DNA from: Leptolyngbyaceae cyanobacterium HOT.MB2.61
GTDB taxonomy: Bacteria; Cyanobacteriota; Cyanobacteriia; Leptolyngbyales; Leptolyngbyaceae
DNA length: 46,706 bases
Direction of reading: 5' to 3'
Assembly: GCA_023511615.1 (NCBI GenBank)
Contig: JAIMBL010000011.1
Location: forward strand, 1 to 46,706
The translations under genes and the position numbers were made by a program. Below the pieces are notes generated by a model. The model was not told the DNA's origin and ran no database searches. It saw only the letters and a list, made by a program, of their open reading frames with translations. Position 1 is the stretch's first letter. Every line of letters begins with the position of its first letter. Shown here piece by piece: positions 19,723 to 27,037 of this stretch.

Positions 19723-21381
19723 CTACCTCCTGGGTGGCACTAAATCAAATTCGGTCTTAACCCGGACTCCGAAAATGCTTTCTGAAAAGCCATTCGATGC
19801 CTGATAGGAGAAGGCTAAGCGCAGGTTTTTCAGCACTGCAAAATCGTAGAAGACTTCAAATACATCTGGAACTTTCTCCCCTGCCTGCTTGCGCAACTTC
19901 TCGCTCGATAAAGCTCGCCCGTAGGCAATCCCCAGTCGATCATTCGGCATCAACAGATCCAGGAAATTAATCCCTGCACTGTAGGTGTCACCACCTTCAC
20001 CCACGCCACGATTGAAATAGCGTCCATAGCGCGCAAATATCCCCATTTTGAGTTCGGGGATAAAGACCTCGGCGTTGATGCCATAGGAATCTTCGCGATC
20101 GCCCCGCAGCGGCCCGCTCCGACCATCGCCGCGATCAATTTGAAAGATTTCGCGGAATCCACTTCTTGCCCCAGCATCCCGACCACTGGCAAAGGTGCCT
20201 CGCACAATGAAGTTGCCATAGCGCAGCCCCACCTCCCCTGCAAACCCATCCAGGCTAAAGTCGCTGATGCTGCGGGAAGAGGAAAAGACAGCGGCCTTAG
20301 CCTCCAGATAATCGGTAATGCTCCAGTTTACCAGTGCGGCTGGACGAGAGCCAATGCCCGTTGCTGCTAGGGCTAGATTGGTTTGAAAAACTGGATTGAA
20401 AAAGTGAGTCGCTCCATCTTTGGCAAAACTGTTGCGATCAAAGTAGGAGGTAAGATCGAGTTGCCCGACGGCAAAACGCAGATTGGGTACGCCCGGAAAG
20501 GCGGCGGCCACATACAATTCATTGATGCTAATGCCCTGATCTGGCGAATCAGTGAAGGCATTACCATCCGTAAAGTCGATCGTGCCGCCCACCACCACAT
20601 TTGGCGAGAGGGGATAGACTCCTGTTACCCTTGCGCGGGCTGAGTTTTCATTGCCCTGGAAAATGTCAACGGCCTGAAACTTTAGGGTCGGTGGATTCAA
20701 CGCGGCACGGCGGGTCGAAGGGCGTTTTCCAGGTAAGGGGTCTGGAGCGGGTGTTGTCGAGGATGGTTGAGGGGGCTCAGGCAATGGTGGTAGGGGTGCT
20801 GCACCCGCTGGTGTTGCAGTGGGGGTACTGGTTTGACTGAATTCGATTTCTGCTGCTGTTTCTGCTGGTGCAGGGGATGGACTGGGGCAGCGGCCTGACT
20901 CGCAGCGATCGCCCTGCTTAGTTTCAGGCTTGCCCAGGGGGGCAAACAGCCGCAGACCGACATCCGAGTTTCCGACCGCTGCCGTCTGGGGTGCAGAACT
21001 GAACGTCGGAAGAATTCGCTCTGGAGTCGTTGGAATTGATTCTGCCTGGGGCCGAACGGTGCCTGCCTGAGTCACAGAACCGGGCGGGCGAAAACTGGGT
21101 GCCGGAGCCGAAAGATTGGAAGTCGGCACGACTGGCTTGTTACCAGCCATCTGCCGAATGAAGTCGTCTTCCGTTTGGGGGGGAGATGGAACCGGGGGCA
21201 AGAAAGGAGTGATATCCTTCGATGGGTCAGTTGCTCGTGCCTGGGGGCCAGGCAGAGCCTCTGCCTGAACTGTTTCTCCGCCAATCAGTCCAGAGGCACA
21301 TAATACCGATACCGCTCCTACCAGTTGGAACTGACCCAGGGATAAGCGTTTAGAAGAACAGGATGAAAAGGAGTTGGACAT
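19723..21381 (-). CDS. OprB-like outer-membrane beta-barrel, first gene of the cellulose operon
   Basis: The 552-residue product has a signal sequence (about 1-40), a long Pro/Thr/Ala-rich linker (about 42-230) and a beta-barrel region (about 232-552) of alternating hydrophobic strands with turns. The barrel part resembles carbohydrate-selective porins of the OprB type, e.g. VDIFQGNENSARARVTG and AALVNWSITDYLEAKAAVF. The gene immediately precedes the TPR scaffold (5-bp gap), so it is the likely exit pore for cellulose and supplies what the C-terminal barrel of BcsC provides elsewhere. EDDFIRQMA (71-79) follows the signal peptide and matches a motif in BcsB. An unrelated sugar porin that happens to lie in the operon is possible but less likely. 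Confidence 0.82.
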   Translation of the reverse strand: MSNSFSSCSSKRLSLGQFQLVGAVSVLCASGLIGGETVQAEALPGPQARATDPSKDITPFLPPVPSPPQTEDDFIRQMAGNKPVVPTSNLSAPAPSFRPPGSVTQAGTVRPQAESIPTTPERILPTFSSAPQTAAVGNSDVGLRLFAPLGKPETKQGDRCESGRCPSPSPAPAETAAEIEFSQTSTPTATPAGAAPLPPLPEPPQPSSTTPAPDPLPGKRPSTRRAALNPPTLKFQAVDIFQGNENSARARVTGVYPLSPNVVVGGTIDFTDGNAFTDSPDQGISINELYVAAAFPGVPNLRFAVGQLDLTSYFDRNSFAKDGATHFFNPVFQTNLALAATGIGSRPAALVNWSITDYLEAKAAVFSSSRSISDFSLDGFAGEVGLRYGNFIVRGTFASGRDAGARSGFREIFQIDRGDGRSGPLRGDREDSYGINAEVFIPELKMGIFARYGRYFNRGVGEGGDTYSAGINFLDLLMPNDRLGIAYGRALSSEKLRKQAGEKVPDVFEVFYDFAVLKNLRLAFSYQASNGFSESIFGVRVKTEFDLVPPRR

Positions 21382-21626
21382 GCTTTGCCAATAGTGAGTT
21401 ACCCTTTACGCGATCGCACCCTCAATCCAACGGGATCATCTATTTACCAGCAGGGAACTCAACACTATCTGCCGTCAGGATTTCACGCTCAGCTGTTTCT
21501 GATTCTGAGCAATTTTGTATTTGAAACCACTCCGCCCCCTCCCCAATCTCTTCCCGATGCGGAGAGGGGCTTTTAAGCTCTCCCCTTTCCCTACGAGAGA
21601 AAGGAGGGTTTTCCCAGCTTGGCAGT

Positions 21627-21652
21627 GAAAAAGTAGCGTAAGCTACTCTTTC
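21627..21652. repeat. Hairpin related to the one at 23108
   Basis: GAAAAAGTAGC (21627-21637) pairs with GCTACTCTTTC (21642-21652) with one mismatch around GTAA. The arm GTGAAAAAGTA recurs in the hairpin at 23108-23137, and the two flank the coiled-coil gene. Confidence 0.5.
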
Positions 21653-21841
21653 ATCTCAAACAAAATCCCTGGAATATTGATTTTGTTTTGGTGATAAACG
21701 ACGCTTACCACCAAACTCTCAGGAGAGCCGAAGGGAGTTGGGGGGAGGTCAAAGGAAAACACAAATGGAGTTAGAACCAAACTGTTTCTGCACGCAACCA
21801 GAATTGGACAGAATTTGTGAAGTTGCCCCCTGGTACCTGTA

Positions 21842-21868
21842 GAACCTATCAAAATCCTTGATAGGTTC
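21842..21868. repeat. Perfect 11-bp hairpin
   Basis: GAACCTATCAA and its exact reverse complement TTGATAGGTTC enclose AATCC. No T-run follows on either strand. It lies between the end of the coiled-coil gene and the start of the cellulose operon and might act on either transcript. Confidence 0.55.
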
Positions 21869-22053
21869 AGGATGAACGCTATTCATCAACCCTGGTTCAG
21901 AGCAATCACTTCAAATTGGAACTGACTGTATCTTTGCGATTGTGCTGGCAGGGTCGGAATATAGCAGGTGTCAGGAGTGAGTAGTAGGAATTAACTCAAA
22001 ACTCAAAACCCAAAACTCCCAAAATTTGGGGATAAACCGCCACGGTGCAAATG

Positions 22054-22896
22054 CTAAGAGGCAGCCTGTTCTTTCATCCAGCTTGACTCTAGCAACTGGA
22101 GCCGCCGATGCAAATGCTCCAGCACTGAGCTGGGAGGTTCAGAGGGTTGAGCCACCGGGGTTTCCTGTACCTCCCGCAGGGAAGTATGCAGGCTATTCAA
22201 TTGAGTGGCCATTTGCTCCAGTTGAGTTTGCAATTCATCCACCTGAGCCAGAACTTCTGGAGCTGATTGAACTGGAGTTTTCTCAGAGCTTACAGTTCTG
22301 GATTTCATGACTGCTGTGGTAGATTCAATCGTATCTACAACTGTGTGCGTTGAACGCAAAGGAGCAGCGGGAGACGCAGATTTGAGCGCAATTGAATCAG
22401 GCTGATGTACAAAGTTTTGCACTACCATTGTCATCGGCTGCGCAACTTCTTCGGGAGTTTCCTCTGCAATAGGCTTCACAACCTGCGGAGTCATTTTTTC
22501 TGAAACTGCAGTCAGAGAGGAAATAGCCTCCGGATTCAGAAATTGATGCAACCCCGTTAACTGCAAATAGGACTCTGACAGGCGCAACTCATCCAGCAAC
22601 GATTCTTTTTCGTGCAGTTCTTGTTGCAGTTGGGAGAGCTGTTTTTGAATTTGAGCAGATTTGTGAGAAGACCTGCGCCATCCGGCAAACAAAAGGCTCA
22701 AAGCACCAGCCCCTAAACTGGTTGTTGCTGCAATAGCCAGATAGGGAGGCGCAATGTCTCTGAGTTTGCCAGAAAAAATAGGTTCTTTCTGGAACTCAAT
22801 CACAATCGAACGGGAACCCAAAACGGCTAAAGGCAGGGTCAGACAGGAGAAGACGGTGCAAGATAATAGGGTTGCTGATAGGATTGAACGCTTCAT
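22054..22896 (-). CDS. Membrane-anchored coiled-coil protein of unknown function
   Basis: The 280-residue product has an N-terminal signal-anchor (residues about 5-27), a second membrane segment (about 51-71), then a long cytosolic part. The latter starts with a Gln/Leu/Glu-rich coiled coil (about 76-105), passes through a Pro/Thr/Val-rich linker and ends with a second coiled coil (about 215-280). I do not recognise a family. It lies upstream of the cellulose operon on the same strand but is separated by 670 bp, so a functional link is speculative. The AT-rich upstream region contains a strong hairpin at 23108-23137. Confidence 0.75.
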   Translation of the reverse strand: MKRSILSATLLSCTVFSCLTLPLAVLGSRSIVIEFQKEPIFSGKLRDIAPPYLAIAATTSLGAGALSLLFAGWRRSSHKSAQIQKQLSQLQQELHEKESLLDELRLSESYLQLTGLHQFLNPEAISSLTAVSEKMTPQVVKPIAEETPEEVAQPMTMVVQNFVHQPDSIALKSASPAAPLRSTHTVVDTIESTTAVMKSRTVSSEKTPVQSAPEVLAQVDELQTQLEQMATQLNSLHTSLREVQETPVAQPSEPPSSVLEHLHRRLQLLESSWMKEQAAS

Positions 22897-23107
22897 AGAA
22901 AATTCGACTCAAATATCTTCAAGACGACGTAGCCAAAATCCACGGAAGTTTTACGCGAGTATCAACCCCTGCACCCGAAGGGCTTTGGAACAACGATGAA
23001 TGACTGTTCTGTTGCAAGTCTTAAGGTTCTCCTGAACGTTTAGTAAAAAGCATCCCTGATTCGCTGATTCACTAGAACGACATGGATATTCGGGGAAGTT
23101 ATGGAAA

Positions 23108-23137
23108 GTGAAAAAGTATCTTGCACTACTTTTTCAC
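23108..23137. repeat. Perfect 11-bp-stem hairpin upstream of the coiled-coil gene
   Basis: GTGAAAAAGTA (23108-23118) pairs exactly with TACTTTTTCAC (23127-23137) around an 8-nt loop. Read either way it ends in A/T-rich arms, so it could be a terminator or an operator about 210 bp upstream of the coiled-coil gene. Confidence 0.6.
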
Positions 23138-23360
23138 TCAGAAACCAGGAGAACCGTTGTTGGATAAAGGTTAACTGAATTTGTTTTACTTTTGGGTTTA
23201 CGTCCTGTGAAGAAGTCAGAAGTATAATTAAGTTTTTGTAAATAAACCAGGACTCAAAGGAGCAGAATTATTGATAGCATCGTGGATGGAAAGCATTCAT
23301 TGCGATCGCTATCAACACTGCCACCAATGGGGATGTACTGATTGATTGGCAAAGTTTTGA

Positions 23361-23582
23361 ATCGCAGGTGGGGAAAAGCACGAAATCGAACATCTGCCTG
23401 AGTTGCAGTTCCCTGACCTGGCTCGCAATTTTTGGGATTTTCAAAAGTTTTTTGGGCAGATAATTAATTTAAACAACTACTATCTCAGGTATCAAAATTT
23501 ACGTTTTTTGTATAAAAAGATACTTAGTAATGCTAAAAAGTATTCAATTCAATTCAAAGATTCATGCCAATATTCATTTTGA
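23361..23582 (+). pseudogene. Start-less open frame, possible gene remnant
   Basis: Between TGA at 23358 and TGA at 23580 there is an open frame of 73 codons without ATG, GTG or TTG near its beginning. The translation includes PELQFPDLARNFWDFQKFFG and is rich in Phe/Tyr/Asn. Such a long open frame is unexpected in AT-rich sequence, but I recognise no family, so this is only a candidate degraded gene. Confidence 0.25.
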
Positions 23583-23705
23583 CCTGATTGACTGACAAAT
23601 CTTTTCCCCCTCATCCCCTAACCTCTTCTCTCACCAGGGGACGAAGGGGAGGACTAGAACGAGTTGCTTGGGGTGAGGGCAATTGGGTTTTGTCAGTCAA
23701 TCAGG
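23583..23705. mobile_element. MITE-like element with 17-bp terminal inverted repeats
   Basis: CCTGATTGACTGACAAA at 23583-23599 is repeated as its exact reverse complement at 23689-23705. The 89-bp interior is also partly self-complementary (CCCTCATCCCC near the left, GGGGTGAGGG near the right), so the whole unit can fold into one long hairpin. There is no coding capacity. This architecture is that of a miniature inverted-repeat element; target duplications are not evident. Confidence 0.55.
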
Positions 23706-23730
23706 GGAAAGGGAGAGGAGTGCCAAAACC

Positions 23731-23807
23731 GGTAGACCTGACAAGGTAATGATGAGCGACACTAGTCGCCATCATTAACGACTCAAAAATCATTACGATT
23801 TGGGCAC
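23731..23807 (-). repeat. Palindromic repeat family R77, copy B
   Basis: The reverse complement of this segment aligns over all 77 positions with 28893-28969, with about 10 differences and no gaps. The inner stem reads CGAC-TAGT-GTCG here. Several of the differences fall on opposite sides of the stem and preserve pairing. Confidence 0.8.
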
Positions 23808-23839
23808 TACTGCAGCGTCAATTCTAGAAATTAGGGTTT

Positions 23840-23873
23840 GTAGTAAGCGCTTCAGCGCTAAAGCGCCGACTAC
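23840..23873. repeat. Palindromic GTAGT...ACTAC repeat
   Basis: Arms GTAGTAAGCGCT and AGCGCCGACTAC enclose further AGCGCT palindromes. The AGCGCT-rich pattern resembles short dispersed palindromes common in cyanobacterial intergenic DNA. There is no coding capacity. Confidence 0.5.
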
Positions 23874-23954
23874 GAGCCAATGGGTTCACCCTAAAATTAG
23901 AGTTTGACAGAACACTACCCCAAAACCTTAGAGGTTTAAGCGTCAGGTTTGTTC

Positions 23955-25214
23955 TTACGAATACTGACTAGGAACTGGCATTTCATCATTCAGCACCCAG
24001 TTGCCAATGCTGCGCAGTTTATGGTCAAGCGGATCGTGCAAAGAAAAGGTCCGCAGATCGCGCCAGTAGCGATCAAACCCATAGCGGCTGGCTGTTGCAC
24101 GGGCACCCATGACTTCAAAAATGCGATTTGTGATATCAGTGCCCACCTTAATGGCAAAGGCTTTGGCCGTGGAAACGGCGATCGCTGTTTCACCACGTTC
24201 TTCTAGTCTGAGTGCCACGCCCCTATCCCAGGCTATTTGCACCTGCTCTGCTGCCCGGTCTGCCAGGGCGATCGCCGCTTGCAAGGAAGACCACAGTTCG
24301 CCATACTGTCGCAGAATATAGGGATCTTGCGAGGCGCGATCAACTTGCAGAGGATTTTTTTTTACAACAGCGATATCAAGTCGCAGAATATAGGGATCTT
24401 GCGAGGCGCGATCAACTCCAGAATTCATCCAGGGGCGGGCAGTTGTCTGAATATACTCCCGTGCAGCCTCTAAAGCGCCTTCAGCAATTCCCAAATAAAC
24501 GTAGGTTTTCGTTAACTGGGCAACTACACTTGGAAGCGTCAGAAAAGCACTTTCGGGAAACGGCGATGGCCCTACAATTTCATCCCGATAAACGATTACG
24601 TTATTGAAGGTGAAACTGCCGCTGGCGGTGCGCCGCTGCCCCATGTTGTCCCAGTCATTGTTGTAGACAACCCCTTCTCTAGTTTTGGGAATGACAAAGA
24701 AGATTGGCATTTCCGCCCCGTCTTGCATGGCAGAAAATACACGCATGTCTGCAACAACCGTACCCGTGCCAAAGGACTTAATCCCATTCACTCGATAGTG
24801 GTCTCCCACAGGTTCAATTTTGAGCCGAGTATCCCGCGTGTTGATGGCATTGCCCCAAAACAAGTTATTCTGCGCCGTGATGCGATAGAAGTATTCTGCC
24901 TGAGCTGGTGTACCAACCATTTGCCCAATGATTACCAGAGCGAGATGATTGCCATAAAGCTGACCAATGGAACCATCGGCTTTGGAAAGTTCTTGCAGAA
25001 CTTTGCTGGACTCAATCCAGTTTGCACCAATGCCACCGTATTCCCTTGGAATATTGAGCGCAAGTAATCCCGATTCTTTCAATCGGCGAATTTCTGCATC
25101 CGGGATGCCAGCTTCCAGGTCACGTTCAATTGCCGAAGCAGCAAGCTCTTGTGAAAGGGCAGTCGCGATCGCGTAAAAATTTTTCGGTTCAACACGTTCC
25201 AATAACTGAATCAT
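23955..25214 (-). CDS. Acyl-CoA-dehydrogenase-superfamily flavoprotein, SfnB/DszC-like
   Basis: This is a cytosolic flavin enzyme of the acyl-CoA dehydrogenase fold. The pattern (REYGGIGANW, YGNHLAL, the FGTGTVVADM strand, DNMGQRRTASGSFTFNNV, C-terminal RDLRTFSLHDPLDHKLRSIG) is closest to reduced-flavin monooxygenases such as SfnB and DszC, which act in organosulfur use, rather than to true acyl-CoA dehydrogenases. The start is ATG at 25214, preceded by GGAG; an in-frame TTG lies five codons upstream. About 419 residues. The residues VDRASQDPYILR occur twice, separated by LDIAVVKKNPLQ: a 72-bp in-frame insertion absent from what I know of the family. It lies before a C-terminal helix of the fold and could impair it. 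No sulfur-transport genes lie alongside. Confidence 0.85.
   Translation of the reverse strand: MIQLLERVEPKNFYAIATALSQELAASAIERDLEAGIPDAEIRRLKESGLLALNIPREYGGIGANWIESSKVLQELSKADGSIGQLYGNHLALVIIGQMVGTPAQAEYFYRITAQNNLFWGNAINTRDTRLKIEPVGDHYRVNGIKSFGTGTVVADMRVFSAMQDGAEMPIFFVIPKTREGVVYNNDWDNMGQRRTASGSFTFNNVIVYRDEIVGPSPFPESAFLTLPSVVAQLTKTYVYLGIAEGALEAAREYIQTTARPWMNSGVDRASQDPYILRLDIAVVKKNPLQVDRASQDPYILRQYGELWSSLQAAIALADRAAEQVQIAWDRGVALRLEERGETAIAVSTAKAFAIKVGTDITNRIFEVMGARATASRYGFDRYWRDLRTFSLHDPLDHKLRSIGNWVLNDEMPVPSQYS
24308..24417. repeat. 38-bp direct repeat inside the flavoprotein gene
   Basis: Positions 24308-24345 and 24380-24417 are identical, 72 bp apart (24 codons, frame preserved). The 34-bp filler between them contains a run of nine T and is unrelated to the repeat. 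This is a recent duplication-with-insertion or an assembly artefact. Confidence 0.9.
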
Positions 25215-25311
25215 GATTTGTTTCTCCAAATATGAGAGGTAACCGGGAAAACTTTATAGATATAGCGGTAGTCGTTGTGGTTAAGACAGAGTGCAGGGAT
25301 GGAACCCCTGA

Positions 25312-25330
25312 GTGGGGGCTTCGCCCCCAC
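25312..25330. repeat. Dispersed GC-rich palindrome, copy 3
   Basis: GTGGGGGC-TTC-GCCCCCAC is a perfect 8-bp stem with a 3-nt loop, the reverse orientation of the repeat at 83-110. Confidence 0.7.
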
Positions 25331-25338
25331 TTCATTTC

Positions 25339-25494
25339 CTAAAAAGGTTCGTGTTGAATAGAGGCCCATTGGCAAGTGAGTTTGCCATTAACCATCGACC
25401 AGGAAGTAGAAAGACCCGGTCTTCGTAGCTGTTGCAAGGGTTGCTCAGGAAAATCAGCCACAATGGTTTGAGCAGCCTTTTTGTGTACATAGTT
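25339..25494 (-). pseudogene. Possible remnant of a small conserved protein
   Basis: The minus strand is open for 51 codons from a TGA at 25495-25497 to a TAG at 25339-25341, with no start codon near its upstream end. The translation contains QQLRRPGLSTSWSMVNGKLTCQW, which reads like the C-terminal part of a small soluble protein with a Trp/Cys-containing beta hairpin. I cannot name the family. It may be a decayed gene that has lost its N-terminus. Confidence 0.3.
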
Positions 25495-25735
25495 TCAATC
25501 CATACTTTTAAGTGATGAATAGGGGCCAGAAGTTGATGTTGATTGATGATTAAGTAGGTGAGTCAAATAAAATTGAATATAGAGTTTCTGGCAATCCCTC
25601 CGGCTATTGCCATCCCCTTTGCCAGGGGGACTACAGGGGGTGAGTAATTAATTACGCCTACCTCTTAGTTGACCCTTTCTATGCCGATGGTTTTAGAGTA
25701 GGAAGCGATCGAGAAGAAGTCGGGAAGGATAATTT

Positions 25736-25782
25736 AGTTGTTAATTGTTGGTTGTTGGTTGTGAGTTGTGAGTTGTGAGTCG
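25736..25782. repeat. Heptameric low-complexity repeat
   Basis: Imperfect tandem heptamers of the GTTGTTG and GTTGTGA type, similar to the short tandemly repeated sequences known from filamentous cyanobacteria. Related tracts lie near 2258, 15885, 43350 and 45099. Confidence 0.6.
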
Positions 25783-25900
25783 AGTGAGGTGAAGGATGAG
25801 AGTTTTGAATTAGCTCTGACTGTTAGCTACTGGCTGTTGGCCCCTAATCCCTAGTCCCTAATCCCTATCCCCTCCCCCCTCCCACCAAGGTGACATTCCT

Positions 25901-27037
25901 GTGAGAATTTTGCTGATTGAAGATGACGAAATTTTGATTGATGCGCTTCGCCAAACCCTGACCAGCCAGCATTACGTGGTGGATACGGTGAAGGATGGTC
26001 GCAGTGGTTGGGACTATGCCCAGAGTGCAGAATACGACCTGATCTTGATGGATGTGGGTTTGCCTGGGTTGGATGGCATTTCCCTGTGTCAGCAGTTGCG
26101 ATCGCAGGGCTGTTCAACGCCTATTCTGCTCATTACGGCGCGGGATGCTACCAGCGATCGCATTCGGGGGTTGGATGCCGGTGCCGATGATTACCTGATC
26201 AAGCCCCTGGATTTATCGGAACTCCAGGCGAGGGTGCGGGCACTGCTGCGACGAGGCACTGTTCCCAGCTCGCCAGTACTTCAGGTTGGTAAGTTGCGGC
26301 TCGATCCCTCTACGGTTCAGGTCAGCTATGGCGATCAACCCTTGAATCTGACGCCCAAAGAATATTCTCTGCTAGAGCTATTTTTGCGCAATCCATCGCG
26401 AGTCTTTAGTCGCGGGCAAATTTTGCAGCACCTCTGGACGTTTGACGATCCCCCCCTGGAAGAGAGTGTGAAGGCTCACGTTAAGGGACTGCGGCAAAAG
26501 CTGAAAGCCGCTGGCGCAGCGGACTGGATTGAGAATGTTTACGGGATTGGCTATCGGTTAAAAGAAGGAGTCGGCCATCAAGATCCGCAGGAGACAGAAC
26601 GTTCCCCCCTCGCTCCTCCCGCCTCGCTCCTCCCGCCTCGCCCCCCCTCCACTGAACACCAGTTCAACCAGGCTATGGAAGGGCTGTGGACGCAGTATCA
26701 GGGGTTGATAGCGCAGCGGCTGGAGGCCTTGCAGAAGGCAGCGACAGCAATCCAGGCTGGCAAGTTAACGAAGCCCTTGCGCCAGGAAGCGGGGAAGGCG
26801 GCCCACAAACTGGCGGGTGTGCTGGGGATGTTTGAGAAAGAGGCAGGCACATTGCTGGCGCGGGAAATGGAACAGATTTTGCTGGCACCGGGGATGCTAT
26901 TGCCTGAGCAGGAGCAACGGCTACTGACATTAGTGCAGGAGCTGACCCAATTGCTGAACCTGGCAGAAATGGAAGCTTCCCTGCCACCAGAGGGGGCTCA
27001 ATTGCTGTTGGTGGATGCCGACCCGGAGTTGCAGTGA
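25901..27037 (+). CDS. Response regulator, N-terminal part: REC-winged helix-HPt, cut by a premature stop
   Basis: Translation starts at GTG with AAGGTGAC upstream. Residues 1-120 form a receiver domain with D8-D9, phosphoacceptor D51 and K101. Residues about 127-225 form an OmpR-type winged helix (LTPKEYSLLELFL, VKGLRQKL, GIGYRL). A Pro-rich linker encoded by tandem ctcgctcctcccgc repeats follows. An HPt domain carries the phosphohistidine in AAHKLAG (His302). The frame then enters the first strand of a second receiver (QLLLVDADPEL) and stops at TGA 27035-27037. The same frame continues immediately to 28207 with REC-REC-GGDEF, so the natural gene is 25901-28207 and this is its truncated front part. 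Receiver, DNA-binding and HPt functions could survive alone. Confidence 0.9.
   Translation: MRILLIEDDEILIDALRQTLTSQHYVVDTVKDGRSGWDYAQSAEYDLILMDVGLPGLDGISLCQQLRSQGCSTPILLITARDATSDRIRGLDAGADDYLIKPLDLSELQARVRALLRRGTVPSSPVLQVGKLRLDPSTVQVSYGDQPLNLTPKEYSLLELFLRNPSRVFSRGQILQHLWTFDDPPLEESVKAHVKGLRQKLKAAGAADWIENVYGIGYRLKEGVGHQDPQETERSPLAPPASLLPPRPPSTEHQFNQAMEGLWTQYQGLIAQRLEALQKAATAIQAGKLTKPLRQEAGKAAHKLAGVLGMFEKEAGTLLAREMEQILLAPGMLLPEQEQRLLTLVQELTQLLNLAEMEASLPPEGAQLLLVDADPELQ

Larger units (their letters stand above)
21382..22053. other. Leader region of the cellulose operon
   Basis: About 670 bp with no supported gene. It must contain the minus-strand promoter of the cellulose operon. Two hairpins stand out: 21627-21652 (stem GAAAAAGTAGC, one mismatch) and 21842-21868 (perfect 11-bp stem). 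A run of aactcaaaac-type low-complexity repeat occurs near 21990-22020. Confidence 0.5.
22897..23954. other. Repeat-rich intergenic region
   Basis: Roughly 1.06 kb without an intact gene. In order it holds a hairpin (23108-23137), an AT-rich stretch with an unusually long start-less open frame (23361-23582), a 123-bp element with 17-bp inverted termini (23583-23705), a 77-bp palindromic repeat copy (23731-23807) and another palindrome (23840-23873). It looks like an accumulation site for small mobile or repetitive DNA. Confidence 0.6.
25230..25900. other. Intergenic region with repeats and a possible gene remnant
   Basis: About 670 bp upstream of the flavoprotein and of the response regulator, which are divergent. 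It holds a copy of the GC-rich palindrome (25312-25330), a start-less minus-strand frame (25339-25494), a HIP1 site near 25707 and heptameric low-complexity repeats (25736-25782). I see no tRNA or complete gene. Confidence 0.5.

Noticed and set aside
21382-25900. tRNA, riboswitch or CRISPR in the long gaps
   Set aside because: I found no cloverleaf with T-loop sequence, no known riboswitch core and no regularly spaced direct repeats with unique spacers; the repeats present are palindromes or short heptamers.
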